Assembly (NCBI GenBank): GCA_030435675.1
Contig: CM059624.1
Location: 3,310,769-3,374,768, forward strand
DNA: 64,000 bases
Direction of reading: 5' to 3'
Source: Steinernema hermaphroditum
Taxonomy: Eukaryota > Nematoda > Chromadorea > Rhabditida > Steinernematidae
This document shows, one piece after another, positions 1-11,029 of this stretch. The notes under the pieces are model-generated. The model was not told the DNA's origin, ran no database searches, and saw only the letters and a program-made list of their open reading frames with translations. The position numbers and the translations under genes were made by a program. Each line of letters starts with the position of its first letter. Position 1 is the stretch's first letter.

Positions 1-984
1 CTAATCGCTGAGCGTCTCAAGAACCGAGTTCCACAACAAATCACAAATTGGAATGCACAGGATGTGGCATTATTTGTTGAGACCACATTCAACGTGTTTG
101 GCTTCAATATGGAAGAGAGCAGCAGTGATTCACTAAATCTCTACGACACCAATGAGCTTCGTTTCAATCCGGCGATGCTCAATGGCCACTACATCAAGCT
201 ACACGATAGTACTGAGGTATGTCATCATCGGAGGCTCATCATTGCAACTTGTTTAGGGTCTCATTGTATTCTTCTCCCTAGTGTGGAACAACTATCTCGG
301 GCCAATCCTTGCCACCGCCCTCGAAGCAGTTGAAGCAGCTTTCATAGAAATGGAGAGTCGCCATTGCTCTGCGCTGCCTCACTGCAATGAGCTTCTCCTG
401 CAACCGAGCTCACCTGTACCTCTAGCGTCCGATTGTAATTCTGCGTAGATGATGTTTCGCAAATCCTTTCATTATCTTAGGCAGTCCCACAGAGGTCGCA
501 AGATCGCGTTCGTCATCCACCGATCACGACTTTCTTACCCCTCCGACCTCATCCGACTCCGAGGTGGAATACTCCGGTCATCCATCAAAACGTACGTACG
601 AACGACGGTAACCCTTAATACAGTCATCTATTTCAGAGTCGAAGCTTCTTCTCTGGCAGTTCCTATGGTCTCTTCTCATCTCTGGGGAACACAGCGACAA
701 GATCATCTGGACCAACGAGCAAAATCTTGAGTTCAAGCTGACCAGAAGAGATTTAGTCGCCGAACTGTGGGGAAAGATAAAGCCCAGGAAGAGCAGAGGA
801 AAAGTTCGTTGGCTTTGCAAAAGCACGTTCATTGATATGATCACTTTAGAAGATGACATACAAGTCGCTGTCACGCTCAATAAGATCCTACTACTCGAAG
901 GGAATCATCAACCACAGCAACGAATCCCAGATGATGTTCTTCTTCGGCGTCGAGAATCTCAGGCGGAATGGATATATCAAGTAG
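1..984 (+). CDS. ETS-domain transcription factor with PNT-like N-terminal domain (5' end outside window)
   Basis: Sequence-specific DNA-binding regulator of the ETS family. Exons by eye: <1-216, 257-444, 485-591, 637-803, 850-984; all four introns are 40-46 nt and reading phase agrees at every junction. The first two exons read as a PNT/SAM-like domain (an NWNAQDVALFVE helix, then LNGHYIKL and VWNNYLGPIL). The third exon is a Ser/Thr/Pro-rich linker. Exons 4 and 5 make the ETS domain: LLLWQFLWSLL, IIWTNEQNLEFKL, LVAELWG, then the recognition helix MTYKSLSRSIRSYYSKGII and the closing FFFGVENLRRNGYIK. The canonical recognition-helix arginines of ALRYYY-type ETS domains are present as SIRSYY. 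The protein ends right after the ETS domain. A poly(A) signal follows at 1049. The next gene at 4.2 kb has the same architecture, so the two are tandem paralogues. The start codon lies upstream of the window. Confidence 0.85.
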
Positions 985-1048
985 AATTCCAGTCTTTTGT
1001 AGGCGATACATATGCATAATACGGGTACTATTTATTGAATATGAACAA

Positions 1049-1054
1049 AATAAA
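1049..1054 (+). terminator. Poly(A) signal AATAAA of the first ETS gene
   Basis: A canonical AATAAA lies 65 nt after the stop codon at 982-984. Confidence 0.6.
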
Positions 1055-2440
1055 CCAGGGCAGATCTATCGGAACTCTGTGCAGATTCAGATCGTTTTGA
1101 ACGCTAGGACTCGGATCATTTAAGATGTAAGTTTGTTGTAGGTAAAATCTGGAAATACGTCAGTTTGGCAATGAAATCGTAGGATTCAATGCATATGCTA
1201 CCCTGTAGAAAGCTTGATTTCACATTGGTTTGATGGAGGCGGCATATGATGCTGCAAGCCGCTGCAGAATATTTTACGACTTCTCGCACTTCTATACCGT
1301 AATTTATCATAACAGCACCGTACGTTTGATGTGCCTATCAACAAAAATTCTTCTCTACTGCTCTATCGACTCCGTTCCGGCGCCAGTGGAGCCGTAAACA
1401 AAGCTGACTCATCGCCAATTTTTCGACTCACATAAAAATCGTATCGCAGATACTGTGGAGCAAAAAGGAGGGTCGTTTGTCTTGTAGGGTCACCGAATAC
1501 GGTAAGGTGTAAAGCGAGAAACACCCTATTAAGTGATTCACGATTTTTACTGGAAGTTATTGAATCGCAGCATAACAACAATTTCGAAGGTCCATGAAAG
1601 TGTTCCGAGGACGACGATGTGGAGATCTTTGTTTGGAAATGCTGTTGGCCAGGCTCCAACCAATCTACTGCTTCTTTCACGCCTACATCCTGCAGTTTGG
1701 ATACCATAAGAAAGCGTGCTGAAATGGGGGAAACTCGCCCATTCTCACAGCACTGTTCTTCACAGTTGCCTATCCATTGGCCATCGCATCTTGCCTAATG
1801 AGAGATGACTTTCAATATCGTTGCACAAAAGGGCAACGCAGCCATTTCAATGAAATAGCGTATGAGCAGTTTAGCGTTTGTCGATGACTCAAGTCGTTTT
1901 GATAAGACTGCACCCGTGATCGCTTGTTACATAGAACGTTGCCTTCGCGCTTTGCGAAGATCACATCCGGGTATCGCAATGTTGAGCTGAAGCGTGAATG
2001 TTTGATACAAACTATCGGATTGTAATGCAACAAAATGGTTTAAATTCGTATATCTGAGTCTCCCACAGAAAGCAGTGGAAGAGATGCGACACTTATTGCT
2101 CACTGGTTCCGAGATATCGGAGATGCGAAGACCAGGCTATCGTGATACAGTGATACGGAAAGCACAAAATTAACTTATCGCTTGTGTTATCGAAACATAT
2201 TGAGTCCATGCAGTTAGTGTTTCTGGATGGGTGAACTGCTTCCGATAACATCGAAGTGACTGTGCCACTCGAGAGTGCTTATCAGCTGAAACGTTGCCTT
2301 GTCGCCTCTCAAAGCATGTGAGTCGATTTCACAATGTTCCACTCGGTTTTTCGTTTTCATTACAAATAGGCCAACTTCACGTCAACCGCCGAGAAGCCGC
2401 TTTCACTTTAGATACCGATAGAAGTCCGACTTTCTCGTCA
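1055..2440. other. Intergenic stretch, no gene seen
   Basis: Only short overlapping ORFs on both strands with no family resemblance and no splice-consistent exon chain. I see no gene here. Confidence 0.5.
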
Positions 2441-2461
2441 TATTTGTTTCAGGTTCTCACA

Positions 2462-2526
2462 ATGAATAACTCTTTCGGCTACGAGAGCGAAAACATGAGA
2501 TCATCCGCGAATCAATCTTCGAATAT
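2462..2526 (+). CDS. Possible 5' coding exon (perhaps of the second ETS gene)
   Basis: A TTTGTTTCAG acceptor is followed nine bases later by an ATG, 21 sense codons beginning MNNSFGYESENM, and a consensus donor GTAAGT at 2527. This is the shape of a trans-spliced first coding exon. Its phase (two extra bases) could join the helical exon near 4003 (TGELLENLAMLELQQKEANRELE), but I could not connect that exon in frame to the next one at 4186. Attribution to the ETS gene is therefore an inference. Confidence 0.3.
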
Positions 2527-3124
2527 GTAAGTTTACTAAAAGTTCGCGCACTATCTTCACGTAAATCGCTTCAAGACACGGCGTACAAAGTCACATCAAC
2601 TGCTTCGCAGTGTTTATATTCAAGTAGAGATCAGAGCAACTAGCCTGAAGAAGGGCCGCATAAAAGAAGTTTTCACCCCAAAGGCTCCTTGTAAAGAAGC
2701 TGACTATCACGTAGTACCAGAGACGAAAATTTTTTGCCGCTAGCCGAACAACGACCACCGCGGTATTTTCGCGACATCGTAGTTACCCTTTTCTGCTCGT
2801 CACCAAAAATTAATAATTCTCCGTTATCGTTATCGTCAGTTATACGGAGCCACTTGCTAACGTCCCAAGTGAGACCGAAGCGGGTGTGATTACGAGTTCC
2901 GCCGTTGCACACTTTGTTCCTTTCATTTTGCTAGTAATCTCTTCTGGTAGGCTTGCTACTACTGCTGTTTCGCACATTCTACTGCGGATACTGTTGCCTA
3001 TACTTTATTTAGTAACGATTCTTCGAGTAATGTAGTTTATTGCTGCGAATGCAGCGACTGATCCTGGATGGGTGATGTCTTTCAAGCTGTTCCAGCAATG
3101 TTACCAATGTTAGGCAAATGTTTT

Positions 3125-3535
3125 GTCGTTCCGTCCATTTGAAATTCTCTAGAAGGGACAATAAGACTGCTCGCAAGGAGACCGATTAGTTAAACTGTTG
3201 CTTCTAGTGAACCAACTGCCCATGCAAGATCTCCTGCGGATGGTGAGCCATCGACGGATTGGTACATTCCCCGCGACGTTGAGAGTACCTGGTTCGATCA
3301 TTGTCACACTCCTAGCTTGTAAGTTTACTTTGTAAGTTGCAGTGGCGGCCATAGGAATAGCCGCAAATCTTGGTGATTTTCGTAACGATTTGTCTCACAT
3401 ACTCCGAAGCGTTCTGTTCGTAGAACCGGAGAATTACTGGAGAATCTAGCTATGAACTGCAGCAGAACTGCAGCACAAAGAACTGCAGCAAAAAGAGGCT
3501 AACCGGTAACTGAGAAGGTACAAGCTGCTCCGAGA
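3125..3535. repeat. Tandem segmental duplication, copy 1
   Basis: About 400 bp closely matching 3680-4095 in direct orientation. Shared landmarks are the run around ACCGATTAGTTAAACTG (3181 and 3740), the segment around GCAGTGGCGGCCATAGGAAT, and CCGGAGAATTACTGGAGAAT. Copy 1 has an expanded AACTGCAGCA tract near 3455-3490 that disrupts the helical reading frame kept in copy 2. Confidence 0.8.
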
Positions 3536-3679
3536 TTCTCCGTTTGCCGGGCATTCTGCGCCTAGAAGTGTTCTTATTGTTTTGGAAGTTGGTGTAAGCG
3601 TGTAGGTCATATGTTATTTGCGTCATTTGTTCCATCTCTTAGATGATTCGCATACCACGCTAATATCGTTTTGTCGTGT

Positions 3680-4095
3680 TTTGTCGTTTTATCCATTTGA
3701 ACTTATTTATAAAGGACTATAAGACGGCTCGCAAAGTTACCGATTAGTTAAACTGTCGCTTCTAGTGAACCAACTGCCCATGCAAGATCTCCTGCGGATG
3801 GTGAACCATCGACGGATTGGTACATTCCCCGCGACGTTGAGAGTACCTGGTTCGATCACTGTCTCACTCCTAGCTTGTAAGTTTAGTTGACATGCAGTGG
3901 CGGCCATAGGAATAGCCGCGTCACGTGTTAAGACAAGTCTTGGTCATTTTCGTAACGATTTGTTTCACATACTCCGATGGTAATAGCCGTTTTGTTCGTA
4001 GAACCGGAGAATTACTGGAGAATCTAGCTATGTTAGAACTGCAGCAAAAAGAGGCTAACCGGGAACTAGAAGGTACAAGCTGCTCCGGGCTCCGG
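3680..4095. repeat. Tandem segmental duplication, copy 2
   Basis: Direct repeat of 3125-3535. In this copy the segment around 4003-4072 can be read as an exon: acceptor GTTCGTAG, a charged helical peptide (TGELLENLAMLELQQKEA), then donor GTACAA. Copy 2 sits directly upstream of the second ETS gene, so it may carry its 5' sequence. Confidence 0.8.
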
Positions 4096-4185
4096 GCTAG
4101 TTTCGCTCTCGTGCACTTCTAGCTTACATAAACACACAGAAAACACCTACTACTGTCGGATCATTTAAGACAAATAATTACGAAA

Positions 4186-4988
4186 ATGACCAGCGGCTTT
4201 TTCGGACTTATATCAACAAACAGTGAAGATCGTCTTTCAAAATTTGTAATAAGATGTTTCAGTTACCAATCGCTGACGGCTTCACTACAAGCCAACTCAC
4301 TTCCTGGTGACATATCAGATTGGACAGCTGACCATGTGTCCATTTGTAACAATTTCGTTTATGGTGCGCTGGATCTTGAGCCAGGGCCGTACAATCCTTT
4401 CTCATTGTTGGGAAGTGATATTCAGCAATTAAGTTACGAACAGGTATCTGTCAGCTTTGTACTTGTTGAACGATTCTTCTTTCAGATGGTCGAGATTTGG
4501 GGGGCCAATTACGGACCCTTATTACACACGGTCTTCCAGGAACTGGGGGCGACTCACTATGAGACCTATGATCGACCACCTACTGAACTCAGTGTGTTAC
4601 CAACAGGTACGTCCAAAGTGATATGTTATACGACACTTTTTCAGGGGCAAGAAAAGTGCTGTGGAGGTTTCTTCTCCTTCTCGTGAACGATCCCCAACAT
4701 TCGGATATAACTGTGTGGACCGATCGATCACTACATGAGTTCATGTTCACCAATCCGGAAAGGGCCGCTTATCTGTGGGGACTTCACAAAACAGGAGATC
4801 CAAACAATGTGGGATATATCACGTCGCTTCTCATGTCCAAATAGCATCAATTCCAGGACATGGACTACGGTAAGATGAGCCGAGCCCTTCGTCAATACTA
4901 TAAAAGCCAAATAATGATCAAGCCCAACAAGCGTCGTTATGTCTTACGCTTCGGAATTGACAACCTTAAAGAACACGGTTTAGCGTGA
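4186..4988 (+). CDS. ETS-domain transcription factor, second tandem paralogue
   Basis: ETS-family DNA-binding regulator. Exons: 4186-4443, 4486-4606, 4645-4808, 4857-4988, joined by three introns of 38-48 nt with agreeing phases. Exons 1 and 2 hold a PNT-like region (ISDWTADHVSICNNFV, then IWGANYGPLLHTVFQEL) matching the same position in the upstream paralogue. Exons 3 and 4 hold the ETS domain: RKVLWRFLLLLVNDPQHSDI, VWTDRSLHEFMF, RAAYLWGLHK, then DMDYGKMSRALRQYYKSQIM and RRYVLRFGIDNLKEH. The recognition helix keeps the canonical SRALRQYY arginines. The start used is the first ATG of the open exon (context GAAAATG); extra 5' exons around 2462 or 4003 are possible. AATAAA signals at 5047 and 5052 follow the stop. 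Confidence 0.85.
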
Positions 4989-5046
4989 ATTGGAGGATCT
5001 GCAGAATGGTCAAAATTTTGTGTTTTTCATTTGCCAACTAAAAACA

Positions 5047-5057
5047 AATAAAATAAA
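5047..5057 (+). terminator. Overlapping AATAAA poly(A) signals of the second ETS gene
   Basis: Two overlapping AATAAA hexamers about 60 nt after the stop at 4986-4988. Confidence 0.6.
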
Positions 5058-5106
5058 GCAAAGACAAACAGTGGAAGAAATGCATAGTAATATGCCACCA
5101 ATTTCA

Positions 5107-5252
5107 GCGACTACACCTTGTGGATGATGTGCAGAGACAATATGAGTCCGCATTTTTGGACTATGCTACACGCTATGCTATCAATCTGTTCTATAAGGTT
5201 TACGACAAAGGAGACAAATCTGGCCTTTTCGCCGAACTCGACCATAAACAGT
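5107..5252 (+). CDS. Orphan terminal-exon-like ORF
   Basis: After an AATTTCAG acceptor, 48 codons are open to a TAG, encoding a charged helical peptide (RLHLVDDVQRQYESAFLDY and onward). It has no start codon of its own and lies downstream of the poly(A) signals of the ETS gene. It could be an alternative last exon or a remnant. I do not recognise it. Confidence 0.25.
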
Positions 5253-5335
5253 AGCCAACTTTGATTTTAGAGTGGAGGCCACCGATAACACGGCCACCGG
5301 CAACCGATGACCACGGCCACCAAGAACCCAACTTT

Positions 5336-5690
5336 GACGACTTACGACTTTACGACTTTATTTCACGAATCAAAGGCATTATTCCATTACACCCTTGCGC
5401 GACACCAAAAATAGACAAACAGAGGATGTCTGACAGACGACTTCATCCCTGGAGCGTCGTAGATGTTGAACCGGTCGTAGACGGCGCACTTCACGGGGCA
5501 TCTGGGAATCGGCAAATCTTCAGCTGCGGCAGTGGAACATCGTTTGCGGCACAGCGCACGCTTCTGTGCTCGAATCTGATGGTCCGTGGTCCGGGAGTTG
5601 CGTCATCGCTGGTCCTCAGAGCGTCGGCGATCTTCGGGATCTCACGCAGCATTGGGTGTCGGATTCCTGGCGTCGGACATCTTGTTGTCA
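5336..5690 (-). repeat. R1 dispersed repeat, decayed copy
   Basis: On the minus strand this copy reads through an AACAAGATGTCCGACGCCAG landmark, later CGATTCCCAGATGCCCCGTG, and ends in a frame encoding LIREIKS followed by a stop. The same order is seen at 6886-7235 (+), and its 3' part at 33751-33930 (+). Frame breaks make this copy non-coding. Confidence 0.65.
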
Positions 5691-6885
5691 GCGGTGGTGG
5701 GACTACGGCTTCCGGGTGTCCTAATTCCCTCTGGAAGCCAGAACAGTCACAACTGCCACGGGGTTTGCCATCTGGCCAACCAGACACTCAGAAAGCGGCC
5801 GGAGGGACCGACTGCTCGCCACTCGCCACCAATTAACGCTTCTCCTGGGTGAACAACTGCTTCGTTTATGATCGTCTTCGCGACTAGGTGAGGCCATTGA
5901 TGACTGTTCAGTTGGCCACCACTAACTTCGTATTTGAGACACCTGCAGGAAATAGCTCGTCCTAATTTGCACGTAGGCACCGGACCCACTTAATCATTGC
6001 GAAACGTCATGGTGTTCTCAGAACTTCTAATTTGTTCCTTAGCAAGGGAAAGATGTGGAAGATCAGAACATTAAGTCCGCCGTTTCCTGTGCCGGAAGCA
6101 CAAACTCTACAACTCGATGACATGATGTGCAGAAAATTTATGCACTTTCGATTAGTGGATTAAAGCTGCAATTGCCTCCTAGCTGCATCTTCAAAAAGTG
6201 ATCGAAGATTGACATAGAAGAAGTGGTCGACCTCGGATCATAGTGGACATCATGTTACGATCAAAATCGTTGTCATTTCGCTGTGCAATATATGTGTCGT
6301 TCCCTGAAATCCGAGGAGCTGACGCATAAGAGCAACAGAAAATAGAGCATTATAATTTGTTATTTCCACATAGACGGCTCCTTCTAAAATCACGTTGGTT
6401 TTTAAAAATGCAATTTGCAGCCAGTGCAGCCAATTAAAAATAGTCTCGCCGGCATCGCAATTAGTACCCAAGAGAAATCCTCTGCGTTACCAACACACAT
6501 GCATCCTTTGCCTGCAATTTATTCTAATTGTGAAACTGTTGTATAGCAGAAGAGATTTACTACACAACTTTCTTTGTACACTGAAAAGGAATATAAAGAA
6601 CATTGGATGGCATTTACGTTTACAGCCCAGCAATATCGTTATATAATCTTCCGCGGGCTTTTACAGTCAGCTTCGGTTCACCGTAGTCAGTCATTTCACG
6701 AATCGCATTTCCCTGCTAGGAAGTTTGTAAATCAATCATATTCTTTTCAAGCTGATATATGGGCCAATCTGTCGCTTTTTTAAAGGAGTAAGTACGCGTC
6801 AGAAAGTAAGAAATTGCCTATAATGGGCGTGGATTGCCCAAAATACAGCTATTCGTGGCAAAATGTCTCAGTTGTCGTTTAGTGA

Positions 6886-7235
6886 CCGCCAACAACAAGA
6901 TGTCCGACGCCAGGAATCCGGCTGCATCCCGGAGAAGTCACACGACGCTCTGACGACACCACCACCAGCGAAGACGGAACTCGCGGACAATGGACTCATT
7001 TCTTCGAAGCAGATGCGAGCCCTGAAGTCGCTCATGTGCCGCAAACGCCCCGAGAAGTAGAAGATCCGTCGCTATTTCTGGAAGATCGCCGATTCCCAGA
7101 TGCCCCGTGAAGCGCGTCGCCATCGGCTTGTTCGACATCGACACGCAAGGGATGACCTCTTTCTGGCTTCTTTTCAGTGTCGTGCAAGGCGTAACGCCTT
7201 TGATACATGAATACCTTTGATACCTTTGATTTGAT
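6886..7235 (+). repeat. R1 dispersed repeat, decayed copy
   Basis: Plus-strand copy in inverted orientation to 5336-5690. It shares AACAAGATGTCCGACGCCAG near 6892, GCCGCAAACGCCCC near 7037, CGATTCCCAGATGCCCCGTG near 7089 and GTCGTGCAAGGCGTAACGCC near 7180. One frame reads VPQTPREVEDPSLFLEDRR, matching LSQTPPEVEDPLLFLEFRQ at 33.77 kb. Internal stops show that it is decayed. Confidence 0.65.
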
Positions 7236-7740
7236 ACGTGTTAACTTTCTGTTCCTGGAGAACTACAGTTTGTCTCCGACTTCTTCGCATGCAACGAAAT
7301 TCAAAATGAAACGCGTGAGTTCGAAAAATTTCGTATTATAACGACCCTACTGTCCCAAAGATCTCACAATGCGCCACCAATGGCTATTCAGATTTGATCA
7401 CTATGTTGATAATGCAGATATAAACACTCTGTAGTATGAACTCAAGCGAGTTATACACTTACATTTGGCAAGTGTGGACTAAAACTGATATGTCACTTAA
7501 AGAAAGACACATTGATAACACCATAGCTTTCTGTCCGAACATTTCGGGAAGTTTTTTCGGTGCCCTTTTTTTCGCATATTGATAATACCATAATCTCCAT
7601 TCGCAACTGGTCATGATCTCTGCATCGGTTTTCGGTCGCCGCGTCAATGCGCTGCCGACATATAACTCTCTCACTGCGTTCCTCAATCGTCATATCGATT
7701 GCGGGAAACCCCATCGATCACCTGGGCTCACTGTTTCGCC

Positions 7741-8204
7741 ATGGCTTCCCAAACCGACGGAATTCAGAAGCTTCTTGTTGCCGAAAGGCGCGCTGGCGAG
7801 AAGATCAACGAGGCCCGTAAGCGAAAGACTCAGCTACTTAAGCAGGCTAAACAGGAGGCGCAGGCTGAGATCGAAAGCTATCGCCAGGTGAGTCTCTTCG
7901 TAAGCTTTTATTGCTAAGACGCTCATTAGGAGCGCGAGAAGTCGTTCAAAGAGCATGAACAGAAGTCGCTCGGTTCGAAGGGAGACATTGAAGCGAAGAT
8001 CCGTGAGGATACCAATGCTCAATTGGAAGCTATGACAAATTCTGTTTCTGAAAATAAGCAGGCCGTCATCGAACGCCTACTTCAGCTCGTGTGCGACATT
8101 CGTCCAGGTATAGCTCGTTTTGAAATACAGTCTAAGATATGGAAATTGCAGAGCTTCACCACAATCTTCAACTGCAGAAGAAACTTCAAGGAGTGTTTGC
8201 TTAA
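7741..8204 (+). CDS. vha-10: V-type H+-ATPase subunit G (vha-10)
   Basis: Subunit G of the V1 sector; with subunit E it forms the peripheral stalks that hold the catalytic head of the proton pump of endomembranes and excretory cells. Exons 7741-7887, 7930-8107, 8152-8204; introns 42 and 44 nt; phases agree. The product is 125 residues, close to the usual family length of about 120. Recognisable are the N-terminal [18 protein letters not shown], the charged coiled coil INEARKRK...[12 protein letters not shown], the [21 protein letters not shown] segment and the terminal LQKKLQG. The sequence is intact. Recognition comes from similarity to the conserved family. Confidence 0.97.
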
Positions 8205-8600
8205 CCAACGTAGTCTACTCTTAATATAGCCAAATGATACATGTATTAATTCTTGCCTGTCTGATACATGTATTAATTCATAGTGCATAAAGGTTACTTG
8301 AAATACAGATCGTGCCATATCTAATGAGCAAAAATAGTTATTTAAGCAGCAAAAGAGAACACATAAAACACTGTATTTATGTGGAAATCTTAATTATTAC
8401 AGTACTGAGCTTGTCGGCATTAGATCAATGAGCTGTGATAGCTTTGTAGATTCTTGTACTGCTTCCATTACTGCATACATAGAAGCAGTACACTATCTAA
8501 TCATGTTCTTTGTAATCGCTCCTCACCCCACTTTTCGCCCGGCCATTTCTGTTGAAAAGTAAGGAACTGAACCAAAGATCGGGCTTATTACAGAGTGTTC
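8205..8600. other. Short intergenic stretch, no gene seen
   Basis: AT-rich with several short imperfect repeats such as GATACATGTATTAATTC near 8237 and 8262. No coding signal is seen. Confidence 0.4.
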
Positions 8601-8864
8601 AAAAAGTGAAGTGCAAAACTGATACGGCCACGCACACTACGTGTTTACAAGCACTTAATAGTTGCATCATTAGCTTCTATATTCTAGCAAGCGGGCAAAG
8701 GTCACAGAACTGATAACAGGCAACCTTGCGAGGCGCACGTGGACACGACACGAAGAACAGATGCTCATTCTCGCAAGGGTAAAGTGCACTTGCAATGAAA
8801 ATTTCGACTGACTTACAGTGAGCTTTGTTGTAACAAATAAAACTCACAAATTTCGATTAGATTC

Positions 8865-9374
8865 CGTCACCAAAGGTCTGCAAGGCTAAAAACGAACGTA
8901 TTTCAAAAAATGAGCAAATTTGCATTGAAATTTCGTCGTATTCTTTCAGCCCTCTTCAGATTGCTGCCTAGCGAACTCGGCCGGCCTTCTCCTCCAAGAG
9001 GCTCCACATCGTGAAGTCCATGGGACTCAAATCAGGGATGTTTAAGAGCCAATCTTCCATGATCCAGCAGTTTTGGTAGAAAGCCATGGCTGATTTAGCT
9101 CGATCACTGTCTATCGTCTATTTCCGAAGTGTTCTTGCACCCAAGGAAACAGTGTCTCCTTCCGAATTCCATTCTGATACACCGAGGCTTCGCTTAGGCT
9201 CCGGCTTAGGCTCATAGCTATGAATTTTAAGCGAACCCAAAGGGCCAGTTCTATGTTCTTTATATATATGGCACCGAAATTAGATGGGCCTTTTCGGATT
9301 TTTGAAGTGACGGTCAATAAGGGGCTCGCTTCTAAGCTTAGCGAAGCTGGAGCCAAGCTTTGATATTCGTCCAT
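8865..9374 (-). pseudogene. Tc1/mariner-type transposase relic
   Basis: Minus-strand reading shows the order of a mariner transposase C-terminal half: a VYQNGIRKETLFPWVQEHF-like block, a block with DSDRAKSAMAFYQ, then EDWLLNIPDLSPMDFTMWSL, which corresponds to the WPPNSPDLNPLDF-type block with the third catalytic acidic residue, and a tail YDEISMQICSFFEIRS. At least two in-frame stops and one frame change show that it is dead. It lies between vha-10 and the peptide gene. Confidence 0.75.
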
Positions 9375-9667
9375 GCACGAACCTGTATTCAGTGACGATT
9401 TTTAAATGACACCGCCCGACGCTGTCCACAGGGTACTAATATATGGACGAACGGTTTGCTTTGTATGTGCAATGTACCCCTCTTGTTCACATAGACATTG
9501 TGTACCACATATGGACGACACGTATACGCAATGTTTTATGGTTGAAACTAACGTATATCTTTCAACAAAAGAGCAAACAGGTGGACGAATATTCAAGCAA
9601 TGGTGGCACTGAGATCGTACATTTAAAGCAGCAAGACCAAATGGTGTTTATGTTCTACAAATCTAGT

Positions 9668-9948
9668 TCAGCCCCAAATTGGTCCGAGACGTTCCCAGCG
9701 ATTGCTGCGTTCGCGCTTCAACTGTCTTCTGGCTCTTTCGACAATGGCCGCCACCTCTTCGGGAACCTCAATCTGCCTGTCCATGTCCACGAGCGTTTCG
9801 GCAATCAGCCTGAAAGGCATAGAGTAACATTGAGGTTAAAAAACTAGTCTTACGGTAAGAGAGCATCCTCGATCTCAGTGAGTGGTCGGCAGGTGACCAC
9901 TGAGGCAGCGAGAAGCATAACAAGAGCAATCCAGAATCGCGTGGACAT
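9668..9948 (-). CDS. Small secreted precursor with a C-terminal amidation-type peptide
   Basis: Exons on the minus strand: 9948-9854 and 9809-9668, with a 44 nt intron (GTAAG...TTTCAG) and agreeing phase. The 78-residue product has a classical signal peptide (MSTRFWIALVMLLAASVVTC), an acidic spacer, a dibasic KR, and ends ERSNRWERLGPIWG. A C-terminal Gly after a peptide following KR is the layout of an amidated neuropeptide, predicted to end in ...GPIW-amide. A TATATAAG lies about 55 bp upstream of the start. I do not recognise the family. The precursor layout is visible in the sequence; the peptide function is inference. Confidence 0.7.
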
Positions 9949-10002
9949 ATCCTCTGCTGCACTGTCTGCTAGGACGACACGAAGTGTTCACTGAAAACAT
10001 GA

Positions 10003-10012
10003 ACTTATATAG
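10003..10012 (-). promoter_or_regulatory. TATA box of the small secreted precursor gene
   Basis: Minus-strand TATATAAG lies about 55-65 bp upstream of the ATG at 9948. Confidence 0.5.
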
Positions 10013-10659
10013 ATAATAATTGACCCTCGCTCGCAGCCACGGCTAATTGGTCTCCGCCCAATTAGACTCCCGCTAAGTGCCTCCCTCGCGGCGAAGGAGG
10101 CGGGCATCTCACGATTCGCACGCGACGGTAAAGAGGAGGAGGCGCGTTGACGTCTACGCTGGACAGAAATATCGAAATTTGGAGCTAATAAGGAGAAGAG
10201 AAGGAAGGGCAGAGATTATAACTTCAATATTCTTTTCAAGATGCACGTTAGAATTGCAATTGGGCGATTCTTGGGAAATCGGTTATTGCGAGGGAGTTCT
10301 TTCTAAACTCGTGCAAATGAGGACAGAAACTTGCGAGTTCACTAGTATGTCATCATGGACATGACATCATGAATATGTCACAAATAGATGCTTACGAAAT
10401 TTGAGGGGTTCATTAAAAATACTCCTATCGACAGGAACTATAGTTCCTGTTATTGTCGACCCTTTGGGACACGACAAATAAAAAGACTCAGATCTTGTGA
10501 GGTGCAATGAAAGGGCTTATCACAGAAATGTCCTTTTATTTACGCCACTCTCAATTGGGCATTTCTTATTGTCGCCGAAAGTCGATATCAAATGACATTT
10601 CTGTAAAATTTTCTTATCAAATACATTCGCAAAGACGACTCAGCAGTGACATCAGTGAA

Positions 10660-10886
10660 GGACCACTGCGCGAAAATCAGTCGTAATACTAGAGTGAAGA
10701 CTATAGATGTGCGGCTGGTACATATCGGCTTGTAATGGAGACAATTTGGAACATCACTACTGGGAAGGGATAGTCTTTTCAGGAACCCATTAAGACTGAG
10801 ATACGGTTGACAGATCTTAAAAATTCTGTGTGGAACTGGCAAAGAAAGCTTGTTCAACGTTTTGGTCAAAATCATATTGACGCTGT
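10660..10886 (+). CDS. Uncertain coding fragment
   Basis: One frame ending in KTIDVRL can splice at GTACAT (from about 10715) to TTTTCAG and continue in phase as EPIKTEIRLTDLKNSVWNWQ to a TGA at 10886. Composition looks coding, but I could not find a supported start, and other frames nearby are also open. It could be a terminal fragment of a real gene or a decayed one. No family is recognised. Confidence 0.25.
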
Positions 10887-11029
10887 CAACTGATGGCCGC
10901 CGTAAGCTGTAGCTGGTAAGCGGGTGGAGCCATAAATACACGATAAACTGTAAGAAAGGAGAAAGACTTACATTTTTAGTTCATTTTTAAACAAACACTG
11001 TTGCAGTTTGGGCAAGTGTTGGCTGGAAG

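Noticed and set aside
5690..5750. Apparent R2 copy (TGGTGGGACTACGGCTTCC)
   Set aside because: The stretch is better explained as the upstream part of the minus-strand R1 copy aligned with 6.87 kb.
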